Shown: positions 33,629 to 44,018, counted from the stretch's first letter. The stretch: DNA of 44,565 bases from Aporhodopirellula sallentina SM41 (GCF_000346505.1 NZ_ANOH01000189.1:1-44565), one strand, 5' to 3'. Notes: generated by a model from the letters alone, not told the origin. Numbers and translations are program-made.

Positions 33629-35527
33629 GTGACTACAAGTAAACCGGTGCGTGGTAAGAAGGGAATGAGGCTTTCTCGCCGTGCGGTCCTTGTCGCCGCG
33701 ATGGTGGCCGCTCCGTCGTTTCCTTCTGGCGTCGTGGCGGGAGATGCGCACTGGGTTGGCGACTGTCCGCCGCCGGTTGTTGTGTCTTCGCCCGATGGTG
33801 TCCCGTGCGTTCCCGGTGATTCGACGCGTCTGAACCCTCATGTTTGGAATGGCGATCCGAATTGCCCTCCACCTCCGTCGTTGGTGCCATCACCGAGACC
33901 GATTGAGGGCGTCGCGCCGATTCCATTGATGCCGCCTGAATCTACGCCTGGTCAGACGACCGATGATTATTTTCGTCTGGACACGGATTCTCCATCGTCG
34001 CCGGATGCATCGTCGGTTCCACCACAGGAATCGCAGCCACCATCGAGTTCGCCGGAATCGTTTTCTCAGCAGGATGATGCCGCACAACAGACGCCGGACC
34101 CTTTTGCCAACGCAGCCCCCGTGGATGCCCCGGCCGCCAACAACACTGATTTCAACAACATCAGTGCATCGGACTTGTCATCCTCGTTTGCGAGCACGCA
34201 GAGTTCGTTTAGTTCTGCACCAACGATCATCGGTGACTTCCAAGGTGGCGGACTGGCGCAAATCAACGCAACGATCACGCAAGCCTACTCGTTTCACGCG
34301 ACAGGGACGCGGGGGGCTCTGCCAACGTTCGACCGGCTCGGAGGTGGCGGCTTCAATCCGGACGTGCTCGCGGCGTCGGGAACAGGGCAATCGATTGGTG
34401 GAAGCGCGTTTACCAATCAGTTTAGCATTGTCGAACCGATTCCACCGACGGATGCCGATCTGGCGCCGAGTTCCGGATTCCTCTTTCAAGGAGGAACGGC
34501 GACCTACACCGAAACCAACGCAACTCAAACAGCGAGTACCGCCGACTACACCGACTTGGGCAATGGCGACCAGTGGTTCATTGAATATGAATACCAACAG
34601 GTTATTGGCGGATCGGAAGGGGCGGTCCGTCCCGCGCCCAGTCCCGGTGTTTCGGTTCGTCGCGTGAAGATATCTGAGAACTTCAGCCCTGAGGTTCGTG
34701 ATCGAGGGTTCGTCAACTACAGTTTCTTCAACGACACGTATGGTGGACTCGGGGACATTAGTCGTTTTGTCGTTGGTCTCGAGAAAGTGTTGGTCGATGA
34801 TCTGGTTTCGATCGAGTTACGGTTGCCGATCGCGGCGACGTACGCCAGCTATCAGAACCTCGATCAGCCAGAAGATCGCGACATGGAGATCGGCAATTTT
34901 ACTTTGATTTCCAAGTTTGCTTTGTTGCGGACGGAACGACTGCTTTGGTCCGGTGGGTTGGGGATTGGCACGCCGACTGCCGACGACACGCGTTTCACCA
35001 TGCGTGGTCACGATATCATTCAAATTCACAATGAGTCGGTTCAGATCCAACCGTTTACCGGATTGTTGTGTCGTCCCAATTCAGACTGGGCATTTCAGGC
35101 CTACATGCAGCTCGACGTCGCAGCCGGTGGTGACCCGGTATACGTGAACACCAATTTGTCGAATCCGAATGCGGGCAATTTGAACTACGCTGGTGATTTT
35201 CGTGATTCAACGTTGATGCACCTCGACTTCGCCGCTAGTCGCGGGGTGTACCGGAACCGAGACCAGCAAGCACGCCTCAACTCGATTTTGGCAAACGCCG
35301 AGCTTCACTACACCAGCACGCTCGAAGGCAGCGATACTGTCAGTGCCCCGAACTTCACGTACACGAATCTGAAGGATCAGTTTGACATCGTGAACGCCAC
35401 GTTCGGTTCACACTTTGTGTTCAACAACGGATTGATCGTGACACCCGCCATGTCAGTGCCACTGCGTGATGGGCTCGACGAGCAATTTGACTATGAGGCG
35501 ATCGTTCAAGTGAACTACATCCGCTAG
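33629..35527 (+). CDS. Secreted proline-rich protein with C-terminal beta-barrel-like domain
   Basis: The protein has about 632 residues from GTG 33629, which has GAGGG 6 bases upstream. ATG 33665 is the alternative and would give a shorter signal peptide (RLSRRAVLVAAMVAAPSFPSG). After the signal peptide comes a Pro/Ser/Gln-rich disordered region (~40-190). A region rich in Thr/Ala/Asn follows, then from ~325 to the end alternating beta strands with aromatic residues (WFIEYEYQQV, FVNYSFFNDTY, AFQAYMQLDVA, YEAIVQVNYIR), consistent with an outer-membrane barrel. I do not recognise the family beyond this. The stop codon shares CTAG with the stop of the convergent giant gene, leaving no spacer. 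Confidence 0.75.
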   Translation: MTTSKPVRGKKGMRLSRRAVLVAAMVAAPSFPSGVVAGDAHWVGDCPPPVVVSSPDGVPCVPGDSTRLNPHVWNGDPNCPPPPSLVPSPRPIEGVAPIPLMPPESTPGQTTDDYFRLDTDSPSSPDASSVPPQESQPPSSSPESFSQQDDAAQQTPDPFANAAPVDAPAANNTDFNNISASDLSSSFASTQSSFSSAPTIIGDFQGGGLAQINATITQAYSFHATGTRGALPTFDRLGGGGFNPDVLAASGTGQSIGGSAFTNQFSIVEPIPPTDADLAPSSGFLFQGGTATYTETNATQTASTADYTDLGNGDQWFIEYEYQQVIGGSEGAVRPAPSPGVSVRRVKISENFSPEVRDRGFVNYSFFNDTYGGLGDISRFVVGLEKVLVDDLVSIELRLPIAATYASYQNLDQPEDRDMEIGNFTLISKFALLRTERLLWSGGLGIGTPTADDTRFTMRGHDIIQIHNESVQIQPFTGLLCRPNSDWAFQAYMQLDVAAGGDPVYVNTNLSNPNAGNLNYAGDFRDSTLMHLDFAASRGVYRNRDQQARLNSILANAELHYTSTLEGSDTVSAPNFTYTNLKDQFDIVNATFGSHFVFNNGLIVTPAMSVPLRDGLDEQFDYEAIVQVNYIR

Positions 35528-38500
35528 AACAGTTGGTTCGGTTCGAGCATCAATTCGTCAACGACGTCGGTGTGTCGATCGTCATCGCTGTTTACCATTG
35601 CGGAAACAGGTAATGGTTCAGACGCGGACTCCGATTGTTCGCTGAGAATCACGTGATTGATTACCATCAATGCGTCCAGGGCTGTCACTTTTCCGTCGCG
35701 ATTGACGTCTTTTCTCGATGGCAACTGGACTGTGGTTTGCGATGTTGATGATGAATCGCTTTCGATCGACGTTGCCTGCAACGGTTCTGCCAACCCCGCG
35801 TCATTGGCGTTGATCTCGTTGATGATTTGCAACGCGTCGACCAAAGTAACTCGTGAGTCTTGGTTGACATCAAGGTTGTTGACATCCGAGGACGGATTGA
35901 AGTCAGCGACTGCGGTGACGTTCGCGTTAACGGTGACGGTCTTTTGATCCAATCCGAGGCGAAGGAATGTGGTAGTTCCTCCGGATTGATCGTTTGACTG
36001 TTCGGCAACGACGAGATCGCTCTGAACATAACTGTCAACCGACGCAAATGCGACCGCGGCGGGATTGGTGACCTCGCTGGTCGATTTCGCCAGGAAGAAA
36101 TTCCCATCTCCATCGTTGAGAAGCAAGTCAATCGTGCCGGCTGCCGGGCCGATGCTACCTGACGAGGACGTGCGAGGTAGATTGCGAACGACAGCCAAAT
36201 CGATTTGCTCGTCTCCGTTGATATAGCCGGCAGCGATCTTGCTGGTGCCTGCCTCCAATTGGAGCGAACTCCGCTCGGTGATTCCGTCGGCACTGATTGA
36301 GTAGGTCGTGACCAAGCCGTTTGTGCCGAGTACAACCAGTTCATCGCCAGAGGAATTGGCGAGATAATCGACGTCCGCCACCGCGGTATTAATTAGCCGT
36401 GATGACAACGGAACGTTCATCGGGCTCGAGAAGCTTCCATCGCCCTGATTGAGCCGAACTTGCAGGCTTCCGAAACTGCTTGCCCCAAACCCGTACCCGC
36501 CCATGACGATGTCACGGTGGCCGTCGCCGTCGAAGTCTCCCGAGTTGACGAGGAGGGCACCGTCGGCACTCCCGATTGTGCTCACGGTTGAGGATCCGCC
36601 GAACTTCAAATGGAAACTGTTGCTGAGGTAGGATGCGACAAGGACGTCTGCAAGGTTGTCGCCGTTGAAGTCGTCGACGATCACATCGATCGGCCCTTCC
36701 CCCGCAGTGAATTGATCTTGATTTCCGTTAGTATCGAACGTGTAAACCGCACCCGGATTTGTCTTTAACAAACCGTTGTCCGCGGTGGTCTGGCCGACGC
36801 CATAGGCGGCGACTGCGATTGTGCTAATTTTGCTCGACGTACTACTTTGGAAATAACCCCACGCGTGGACCGCTTGAGGCCGATTACCGAGCGGAATCGA
36901 AACTAACGGCATGGACAAGTCGAAAGACGACACGATCGTTAGATCTTGACTGTTCTCTGCGACGGTCAAATATTCATCGAGTCCGTCATCGTTGATGTCA
37001 TAAGCAAACGCATCACGAATCACCTGGCCTAACTCCACGCCGGTTTCGATGTTCGGGAATGTTTCCGGCACGGCTAAACAGGAAGAGTCCGGTACGATCA
37101 GGGTCACGGTTTGATTTCCGCTAGGCAGGGTATCAAACGTGTAGTCACCACTGGTGTTGGTAGTGACAAACGTTTCGTTGGAATCATAGAGACCGTTGTT
37201 GTTCGCATCGATAAAGACACGTGCACCTACCGCTGCTTCATCTAGGTCTTCCGTCCCATTTCCGTTGGCATCGCAGTAGACGTGTCCGGTGAGCACGACG
37301 CCTGCTTGAGTGATCGTCGTTGTGACGGTGTCACTGTTGTTGAATAAATTAGTGTCGGTGGTGCTCGACGACACAGTGGCGGTATTTGTCAGGGAGCCAA
37401 TGGCACCAGCATTGACCGTGGCCGTGATGACAAACTGAGCAACGCCTGCTGGAACCAGTCCGGTCAGATTGCCCACCACGATTTGGCTGTCTTCGGACAA
37501 CGGCCCATTCGGTCCAGAACCGCTCACAAAGGTGACGTCCGATGGCAGCACGTCATCAACGGTCACGTCGGTAGCGTTCGATGGGCCGTTGTTCTGAACA
37601 AAGATCGTGTACGTCAGCAGTTGTCCGGGGACCGCAGCGACGGCATCGACCGTTTTGCTGACTGCAAGGTCCGCTTGAGGTGTCAACGTAACGGTCGTAC
37701 TGTCGGTATTGTTGGTGGTATCGATATCCGATCCGCCCGACACCGAAACCGTAGCTGAATTAGTAAGTGTGCCAATGGTCGCTGCAGAGACATCGGCGGT
37801 GATCGAGATAGTTCGGATTTGTCCGACCGGGATCGATGAGTAGGTAACAAAAGCCAATCCGGTTGAATCATCGAAATCGGACGTGGTCGCACCGGGCGCG
37901 TCTAGTGAAACCAGGCTCATTCCCGCAGGCAACGTATCACTGACGCTGACCAAAGACGCGTCGGTGTTGCTGTCGCTGTCGTGCCCTACAGTGATGGTGT
38001 AGACAACGCGATCCGCACCAGGCACAGCGGACGAACGATCTGCTACTTTTTGGAGCGTAAGGTCGAGAACGGACGCTAACACGTCGTTGTCAACGAGGTT
38101 GCCGATGGCTTGCACCGTCGATGCGTCGAAGAACGGTGAGGTAGTCGAGGCGGTTACCGAAAAGGTTTCCGTCGGTTCGATGTCACTATCGTCGACGATC
38201 GAAATGTCATAACTTTGGCCCAATACGTCTCCGGCAGCAAACGAGAATGATGCCGAGTTTGCGGATAGGTCCCCGGGAATGTTCGCCGGGTTGCTGCCAC
38301 CGGAAACAAGATTCGCACCGATAGTGACTGGTTCCGGTATGGCACGGTCAGGCTGGACGAACACCGTCAGCTGACCGTCACCTTCGTCAGCCGAAATGTC
38401 GAATTGCGACTGCGCGTTCGTTATCGCGATGGAAACAAACTCGTGGGCGCCCACGTCCGCGTTCTGGTCGAGGCTGCTCGAGCGAGAAACGCCTCGGGCG

Positions 38501-41500
38501 TCGATTATGGTTGAGAAACTGTCGACCCGGTCGTGCACCTGAGGGATTTTCGACGACGTTGAACGCGTTTGAACGGTTCCTCCGTTGTCGGCCAGTGGCA
38601 ACAGGGGAGTGTCGAACATCAGAATGTCCGTTGGATCGTCGAGTCCTGGAGGAGACGAGTTATTCGTGTTGTATCCAAGCGAGTTGAATGAGAACGTTGG
38701 ATCGAAAACCCCCACTCCATCGGCAAACAGCGTCGCGAACAGATCGATGGAAGCCCCCGTGGCAGTGATGTTGGACGGGAAAGTTGGGTCGGTGTTGCTA
38801 GCGAAAGTCGAGAACGCGATACGGCGAGTCGCGCCTGGATCGGTCGTGTTGTAGAGCAATCCTCCGCCCGTACCGGTGAGAGATTCGTTGTCGCTGATCG
38901 TGACGTTGGTGAAGTCCAATCCCGCTTCGATCAACCCCACGCCACCACCGTCCTGGGTCGCGACGTTGTTGTCGATAGTGACTCGGTTTGCTGTCAGCAC
39001 TGGCGTTCGTTGGACTCCTTGAATACCGATGCCGCCGGCACGCCCACCCACTGGCACGGACGAACCGTTTCCGGTGACGGTGGTGTCTGTTAACGACAGA
39101 TCAACGTCGGCAACACCAATTCCTCCGGCGTCGCCTACGGCGGTGTTATTTTGAATCGATGAGTTCGTGATCGTGATTGAACCGTTCACTGAGTTGCCGA
39201 TCGCAGCGATGCCTCCGCCTGCACCCGCCGTCGGGAACGGTACCGCGGTCGAGATCGTGGAGTTATTCTCGATGAGTACGGAATCTAAGGTCAGGTTTGG
39301 ATTGACCGCTGCCAATCCGCCACCACTCGGTGCCGAGTTTTCTCGAATCGTAACACCCGAAATGCCAATTGCCGGTAAGTTCGCCGGATCAGTGGCGACG
39401 GTCACGATCCCACCGCCACCCTCGTTGTTGAGTATGCCTCCAGTAACCGTGTTCAGTTCATAGAGTCCACCTGATATCGAACCAGGGTTGTCGACGATTT
39501 CCAATCCGCCACCACCTGAGTTTGCTTGGTTCGATCCAAAGTACGTATCGATGATCGAGAAAACCGGGCTCGTTATCCCGGAACCAAGCAAGTACACACC
39601 ACCGCCACCACTGTCTGAGCCGAGCGCCTGATTGCCTGACACGGTCGTCGACGTAATCGTAAGTGCGCCTCCATCGACATACACACCTCCGCCGCTCTCA
39701 CCGGCAACGTTGCTGCTAATGATCGATGACGAAATTGCTAGAGAGCCTCCGTCGGAGTAAATGCCCCCTCCTTCAAAACTCGAAGTGTTTGAAACGATCA
39801 AGTCAGAGTCTTGGATCGTAAGGCTCACATCCGAAGCGTAGACACCGCCACCGAGACTTGCGGTGTTGTTGGAGATCTCGACACTGTCGATGATTGCCGA
39901 CGTGGTCACACCACTCGTTGAGTTTTCGATGTAGATCCCACCGCCGAGGCCGCCTGAGAGGTTCGCTGTATTGTCGTGAATGACCGCTTGGGTGATTGCG
40001 ATCGATTCGAGTTCACGCAGTTCCAACCCACGGCCTTGTTGATTTGTGTCGATGTCGACCCCATTTATGGTCAAGGAGTCACTTAATCCGTCGCCACCGT
40101 CGACGATCAATGACGCTTGGTAGCCGGGGTCAAGAGTTGTGATGTCGATTACATCGTCTCCACTGCCGCTGTTAATTGTCAGTGAACGTGACGGGTTGGT
40201 GAATACAACAGATTCTCCTAAGGTCGAATCGATCAGGTTTGCCCCGTCGACGTTCTGGGCATTGGAGAGGCTGATGGTTTCGCTGCCCCCCTGGAAATTG
40301 AAGATCCGATCGGATGCGTCGAGATTATCAGCGATGGGTTCTAATCCGGTGTAGCTGACCAACGCACCGTCGATGTCGACCGATCCGTCATTTGGATTTA
40401 GGAACGTGTGGGTAATCATGCTCGTTGATCCACCGGTGAGGGACAGCTCATCGCTGTCTCCGATTCCCCCGCCTCCATTGAAGATGAGTCCATTGACCGG
40501 AATGGGATCTCCCCCTGACAAGTCAACGGTCAGTCTATCGCTGCCGCCGAGGGCATTGATCGTCAGTTCGTTGATGCTGCCCTGAATATACGACCGCATG
40601 AGAACAGAGTTGATAAATACTTCGACTCGAGGTGGCGATTGTAGCGAGTCGAGAGACACAAGAATCGAGTCATCCGAATCGGTTCCCGCGATGATGTTGT
40701 CTGCAATCTCTGTTAGTGTCACATCGTTTCCGTCACCCCCGGTGTAACTGATGGAAAACGGGAGACCGCCAACGTCGACCGTGCTTCCTTCAGGCAGGCC
40801 TGCGAAGGTTCCCGAGACGGCATCGATACCATCGTTGGAAATGATCTCGATTGTTTGCCCCACGTTGGTCGCCAATGAAGCGGAAGTGACTAGCGTTGCT
40901 CCATTGAGCGTCACTGTCCCCGTTACGGCGATTTGATCAAAATCGATTCCCGGAGTGGTGTCAAAGATATCGACGTTGAATGAGGAGGTGTCAGAGAACG
41001 TCAGGTTCGCATCGATTGCCAACGTGCCCGGTGTGTCATCTCCTCCAACGGACAGTTCGCCATCGATGGCGAGCGTCTGGGCGGTGAAGCTCGCTGAGCC
41101 GATGTCTCCGGTTCCTGGCGTCGTGATCTGCCCCGCAGGTGAATTGAGCGAGATAGTGCCGCCGTTGGCATCGATCGAGATGTCAGCGATGAGTATCCCA
41201 CTATTTGCGGTGGGCGTCAGGCCAGCATTGAAGGTGACATCAAAACTGCCAATAGGCGACGAGATCGAACCGGATGACAGTATCAAACTGTTGTCGGCAT
41301 TAAACTGAAGAAACAGGCCGGCGTCATTCGCGACGTCGATATCCCCTGAGTACGAGATGTTCCCGCTATCGGTAGATCCGAGTTCCTCTGTTTCCACGAT
41401 CACGTTGAATCCGGAACTAAGATCCGATTCCAAATCGAATGTGGAAATCTCCGCGAATCCAGGACCACTCGTTCCGGCGATGTTGGGACTGTACGTGACC

Positions 41501-41676
41501 GTGTTGGACGGAAAATCTTCGGCCCTGGTATAGCTAAATGCATTCCCAATCGAGCCGACAATGACATCACTGGCGAGTAACCGACGTGACTCCAACGATT
41601 CCAAACGCAATCGCCTCGATGATTTCCTGCTTCGTGCAGATCTCGGGCGAGATGGAAGGCGTTTTTGACGACTCAT
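35524..41676 (-). CDS. Giant LEPR-XLL adhesin-like surface protein with dockerin repeats
   Basis: The protein has about 2050 residues from ATG 41676; an in-frame codon at 41700 gives eight extra residues and is less likely. The LEPR-XLL motif (LRLESLESRRLLA, ~20-35) follows a very basic N-terminus. Residues ~40-230 resemble filamentous-hemagglutinin repeats (GNISYSGDIDVANDAGLFL, SSPIGSFDVTFNAG). A right-handed beta-helix with GGG(I/V)Y repeats spans ~560-930. Then come a Calx-beta-like unit (~1130-1200, DDSDIEPTETFSV), two DUF11 units (~1209 and ~1339), an SdrD-like unit (~1459, GHVYCDANGNGTEDLDE), FG-GAP/VCBS repeats (~1600-1850, DFDGDGHRDIV) and two dockerin loops (~1932, ~1992). It is a calcium-binding surface or extracellular adhesin of unknown ligand. 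The stop codon overlaps that of the convergent gene. Confidence 0.88.
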   Translation of the reverse strand: MSRQKRLPSRPRSARSRKSSRRLRLESLESRRLLASDVIVGSIGNAFSYTRAEDFPSNTVTYSPNIAGTSGPGFAEISTFDLESDLSSGFNVIVETEELGSTDSGNISYSGDIDVANDAGLFLQFNADNSLILSSGSISSPIGSFDVTFNAGLTPTANSGILIADISIDANGGTISLNSPAGQITTPGTGDIGSASFTAQTLAIDGELSVGGDDTPGTLAIDANLTFSDTSSFNVDIFDTTPGIDFDQIAVTGTVTLNGATLVTSASLATNVGQTIEIISNDGIDAVSGTFAGLPEGSTVDVGGLPFSISYTGGDGNDVTLTEIADNIIAGTDSDDSILVSLDSLQSPPRVEVFINSVLMRSYIQGSINELTINALGGSDRLTVDLSGGDPIPVNGLIFNGGGGIGDSDELSLTGGSTSMITHTFLNPNDGSVDIDGALVSYTGLEPIADNLDASDRIFNFQGGSETISLSNAQNVDGANLIDSTLGESVVFTNPSRSLTINSGSGDDVIDITTLDPGYQASLIVDGGDGLSDSLTINGVDIDTNQQGRGLELRELESIAITQAVIHDNTANLSGGLGGGIYIENSTSGVTTSAIIDSVEISNNTASLGGGVYASDVSLTIQDSDLIVSNTSSFEGGGIYSDGGSLAISSSIISSNVAGESGGGVYVDGGALTITSTTVSGNQALGSDSGGGGVYLLGSGITSPVFSIIDTYFGSNQANSGGGGLEIVDNPGSISGGLYELNTVTGGILNNEGGGGIVTVATDPANLPAIGISGVTIRENSAPSGGGLAAVNPNLTLDSVLIENNSTISTAVPFPTAGAGGGIAAIGNSVNGSITITNSSIQNNTAVGDAGGIGVADVDLSLTDTTVTGNGSSVPVGGRAGGIGIQGVQRTPVLTANRVTIDNNVATQDGGGVGLIEAGLDFTNVTISDNESLTGTGGGLLYNTTDPGATRRIAFSTFASNTDPTFPSNITATGASIDLFATLFADGVGVFDPTFSFNSLGYNTNNSSPPGLDDPTDILMFDTPLLPLADNGGTVQTRSTSSKIPQVHDRVDSFSTIIDARGVSRSSSLDQNADVGAHEFVSIAITNAQSQFDISADEGDGQLTVFVQPDRAIPEPVTIGANLVSGGSNPANIPGDLSANSASFSFAAGDVLGQSYDISIVDDSDIEPTETFSVTASTTSPFFDASTVQAIGNLVDNDVLASVLDLTLQKVADRSSAVPGADRVVYTITVGHDSDSNTDASLVSVSDTLPAGMSLVSLDAPGATTSDFDDSTGLAFVTYSSIPVGQIRTISITADVSAATIGTLTNSATVSVSGGSDIDTTNNTDSTTVTLTPQADLAVSKTVDAVAAVPGQLLTYTIFVQNNGPSNATDVTVDDVLPSDVTFVSGSGPNGPLSEDSQIVVGNLTGLVPAGVAQFVITATVNAGAIGSLTNTATVSSSTTDTNLFNNSDTVTTTITQAGVVLTGHVYCDANGNGTEDLDEAAVGARVFIDANNNGLYDSNETFVTTNTSGDYTFDTLPSGNQTVTLIVPDSSCLAVPETFPNIETGVELGQVIRDAFAYDINDDGLDEYLTVAENSQDLTIVSSFDLSMPLVSIPLGNRPQAVHAWGYFQSSTSSKISTIAVAAYGVGQTTADNGLLKTNPGAVYTFDTNGNQDQFTAGEGPIDVIVDDFNGDNLADVLVASYLSNSFHLKFGGSSTVSTIGSADGALLVNSGDFDGDGHRDIVMGGYGFGASSFGSLQVRLNQGDGSFSSPMNVPLSSRLINTAVADVDYLANSSGDELVVLGTNGLVTTYSISADGITERSSLQLEAGTSKIAAGYINGDEQIDLAVVRNLPRTSSSGSIGPAAGTIDLLLNDGDGNFFLAKSTSEVTNPAAVAFASVDSYVQSDLVVAEQSNDQSGGTTTFLRLGLDQKTVTVNANVTAVADFNPSSDVNNLDVNQDSRVTLVDALQIINEINANDAGLAEPLQATSIESDSSSTSQTTVQLPSRKDVNRDGKVTALDALMVINHVILSEQSESASEPLPVSAMVNSDDDRHTDVVDELMLEPNQLF

Positions 41677-41937
41677 ATTAGATTCCAGAAAAGCGACCAA
41701 AAAGGCCGAGTAAAATGCAATGGCGGGGGGGCCCGTTGAGGGTTTTTGCGTCCCCCAGTAAAGTTGGGATGAGAGTTGGCCGCAACCAGGTATTTCGCGC
41801 AGTTTGGTAAATTCAGCGGGGCGTAAACGTTCCTGAATCTCGAAGAGGCAATCTGATACCGGACGCTAGAAACGGTAGGCAGGGACGTCCGCCTCCACGC
41901 ATGGGCAAACGGAACGGCCAATACATTCAGCCGCTGA
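41677..41937. promoter_or_regulatory. Divergent intergenic region with G/C-rich stem near the giant gene start
   Basis: These 261 bases lie between divergent genes. On the minus strand, upstream of the giant gene, GGGGGACGCAAAAACCC is followed by CCCCCCC at 41725-41731, so GGGGG/CCCCC could form a stem. A small CGGCC/GGTCG hairpin with a U5 loop lies closer to the start codon. This could be a structured 5' leader. No consensus promoter was identified. Confidence 0.4.
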
Positions 41938-43971
41938 TTGCTGCGTTCTCTCTCAGTGGACACTGGATTCCAGGTTGGAGCACGAAAGAAGCGGCTTCGG
42001 ACGCCTGGAGTCCGCTCATTTTCATTTCTCGGACATCCACCTTTGAACCATTTTCGATTCGCTGTATTCCGTGATGGGAGAGAAGTATTTGCAGGGAAAC
42101 TTCCGCTGCCTGTGGAATTGGGGCGGCAGCGAGAAGATGACACGAGCGTGTATGCCGTCCAGGACCTGGGAGGTCGGTATCGCGTTGCGATCACGCCGTC
42201 GGATGTCCTGTCGGTCCCTCGTGAAGCGTTGCTGGTCGAATCCGAGCCGGGAGGCATCCGCATTCGGAATATCCATCGCAACCTCACCTTTGAAATTGGC
42301 ACGCCGCCGCGGCCGTTTGTGCCCGGCGAAAAATTCGCCTGCATGCAATCGGTGATGCTCGAGCTGCCGAGCGGGTTCACGCTGTCTTTTGATGTCCCGA
42401 CATCTGTGATCGCGGCGATGCCGGATCCTGATGACAACGATGATACGTTGCGCACCATGCAGTGTTCGTTTGATGAGTCGGAGGCTGCAGAAGAGCCGGC
42501 GAGCTTGAACGCGTTTTTGCAAGACGAACAGAGCGTTGATCGTGGCAAAATGATTGTGGGGTTGGTCAACAAGGCACTCGAGGTCGTTCAGAAGTCAGCG
42601 GGGTCGGATGAGTTCCTGGAGACGGCGGCAAAGAGTGCTGCGCAAATGATCTTGCTCGACAACGCGTATGTGATCCTGCGAGATGAATCGACATGGCGCG
42701 TGGTTTCCTCCTATTCGCGGCAGCAAGACTCTTCATGGATGCAGGAAGACCAAGAAGACCTTGCGATGGATCTGCCCGTGGGGAGTACCCAAATTTTGGC
42801 GCGGCTGTTGCGTGATCGACAGACGGTGGTGTTTGAGCCAAAAAGCTATCTGCACACAGCTGGCTCGTCGCTGTTGTTGCTAGACCGGGCGGTTGCTTCG
42901 CCATTGTTGGACGCGGAACGAAACATCATCGGGGTCCTTTATGGCGACCGGAAATTAGCGAGTGATTCGAACGATGTACCCATCGGTGATTTGGAAGCGG
43001 CACTCTTGGAAGTGATGGCCGGAGCGGTTTCGGCGGGGATCCTCCGCGAACGTGAAGAACAAGGTCGACGCCGTGAACAGGAACTGCGATCGTCGATGAA
43101 CCAGTTCTTCTCGCCGGAAGTGCTCAGTCGACTTCAGAAAAATGAAAACCTGCTCGAAGGACGTGACGCCGAAGTTACCGTGCTGTTTTGCGATATCCGC
43201 GGTTTCAGCTTAATCAGCGAACGAATAGGGCCACGCAAAACAATCCAGTGGATCAATGATGTGTTCACGACGCTTTCCCAATGCGTGCTCGATACCGATG
43301 GGGTCCTCGTCGATTACATCGGTGATGAGCTGATGGCAATGTGGGGGGCGCCCGACGTGCAATCTGATCATGCGGCGAGGGCTTGTTGTGCCGCGCTCGC
43401 GATGGTCAGTCAGATCGAAACGATTCGCGAACGATGGAAACAGGTTACCCCGGAACGCTTCGGAATCGGGATCGGAATCAATACCGGAATGGCTCAGGTT
43501 GGCAACACGGGCTCATCCATCAAATTTAAGTACGGACCGCTCGGCAATACCGTCAACATTGCCAGCCGGATTCAAGGCATGACCAAACAGTTCGGTGTGA
43601 CGACTCTCGTGAGCGGATCGACGCAGGAGTCTGTGATGGGAAACCCACTGAGGACCGCAGGGAACGTTTATACCAATCTGCAGTTCCGGCGAATCGCCGA
43701 AGTACAGCCGGTCGGGGTAACGTCTCATCTCCTCATTCACCAACTCTCCAGCGACCCCAATATTGGCTGGGTCGAAATGCGTGACCGATACGAACAAGCT
43801 CTCAACGCGTACTGCCAGGGACGCAGCACCCAGGCAGCGGCGGAATTGATCGACCTCGTTGCCGCTTTCCCCGAGGACGAGCCGAGCCTGCTGCTGCTGC
43901 AAAGAGTTGTGGATTCCATTGCCGCCAAAGAATCCAAAATCGACACCGTCATCCGATTGCAACGCAAGTAG
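41938..43971 (+). CDS. FHA-GAF class III adenylate/guanylate cyclase
   Basis: The frame holds up to 677 residues. The start is uncertain: a stop lies just before TTG 41938, and GTG 41956 or TTG 42043 are alternatives with no Shine-Dalgarno. An FHA-like domain (~40-150, FRDGREVFAG ... IRIRNIHRN) precedes a GAF-like domain (~205-375) and a coiled-coil (EREEQGRRREQELRSSM). The cyclase domain (~410-600) has VTVLFCDIRGFS and VDYIGDELMAMWGAP (both metal aspartates), then GIGINTG and KYGPLGNTVNIASR with the catalytic Asn and Arg. It should therefore be active as a cytoplasmic cyclase. FHA implies phosphothreonine input, perhaps from a Hanks kinase. Its product could be sensed by the cNMP-binding protein at 1693, which is an inference. 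A TPR-like C-terminus follows. Confidence 0.9.
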   Translation: MLRSLSVDTGFQVGARKKRLRTPGVRSFSFLGHPPLNHFRFAVFRDGREVFAGKLPLPVELGRQREDDTSVYAVQDLGGRYRVAITPSDVLSVPREALLVESEPGGIRIRNIHRNLTFEIGTPPRPFVPGEKFACMQSVMLELPSGFTLSFDVPTSVIAAMPDPDDNDDTLRTMQCSFDESEAAEEPASLNAFLQDEQSVDRGKMIVGLVNKALEVVQKSAGSDEFLETAAKSAAQMILLDNAYVILRDESTWRVVSSYSRQQDSSWMQEDQEDLAMDLPVGSTQILARLLRDRQTVVFEPKSYLHTAGSSLLLLDRAVASPLLDAERNIIGVLYGDRKLASDSNDVPIGDLEAALLEVMAGAVSAGILREREEQGRRREQELRSSMNQFFSPEVLSRLQKNENLLEGRDAEVTVLFCDIRGFSLISERIGPRKTIQWINDVFTTLSQCVLDTDGVLVDYIGDELMAMWGAPDVQSDHAARACCAALAMVSQIETIRERWKQVTPERFGIGIGINTGMAQVGNTGSSIKFKYGPLGNTVNIASRIQGMTKQFGVTTLVSGSTQESVMGNPLRTAGNVYTNLQFRRIAEVQPVGVTSHLLIHQLSSDPNIGWVEMRDRYEQALNAYCQGRSTQAAAELIDLVAAFPEDEPSLLLLQRVVDSIAAKESKIDTVIRLQRK

Positions 43972-44018
43972 AGTCAGTGGAGGAACGTCGCTTCTCGAAC
44001 ACTCTTCGTGAACCGCAA

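Noticed and set aside
41725-41760. Confident c-di-GMP-I riboswitch call
   Set aside because: Only the GGGACGCAAA piece matches; the second helix and the tetraloop-receptor parts are not recognisable by eye. Kept only as a low-scored finding.
41673-42572. 299-codon minus-strand open frame over the cyclase N-terminus
   Set aside because: Very Arg/Ser/Pro-rich, no motif, and it covers the FHA and GAF coding region of the opposite strand.
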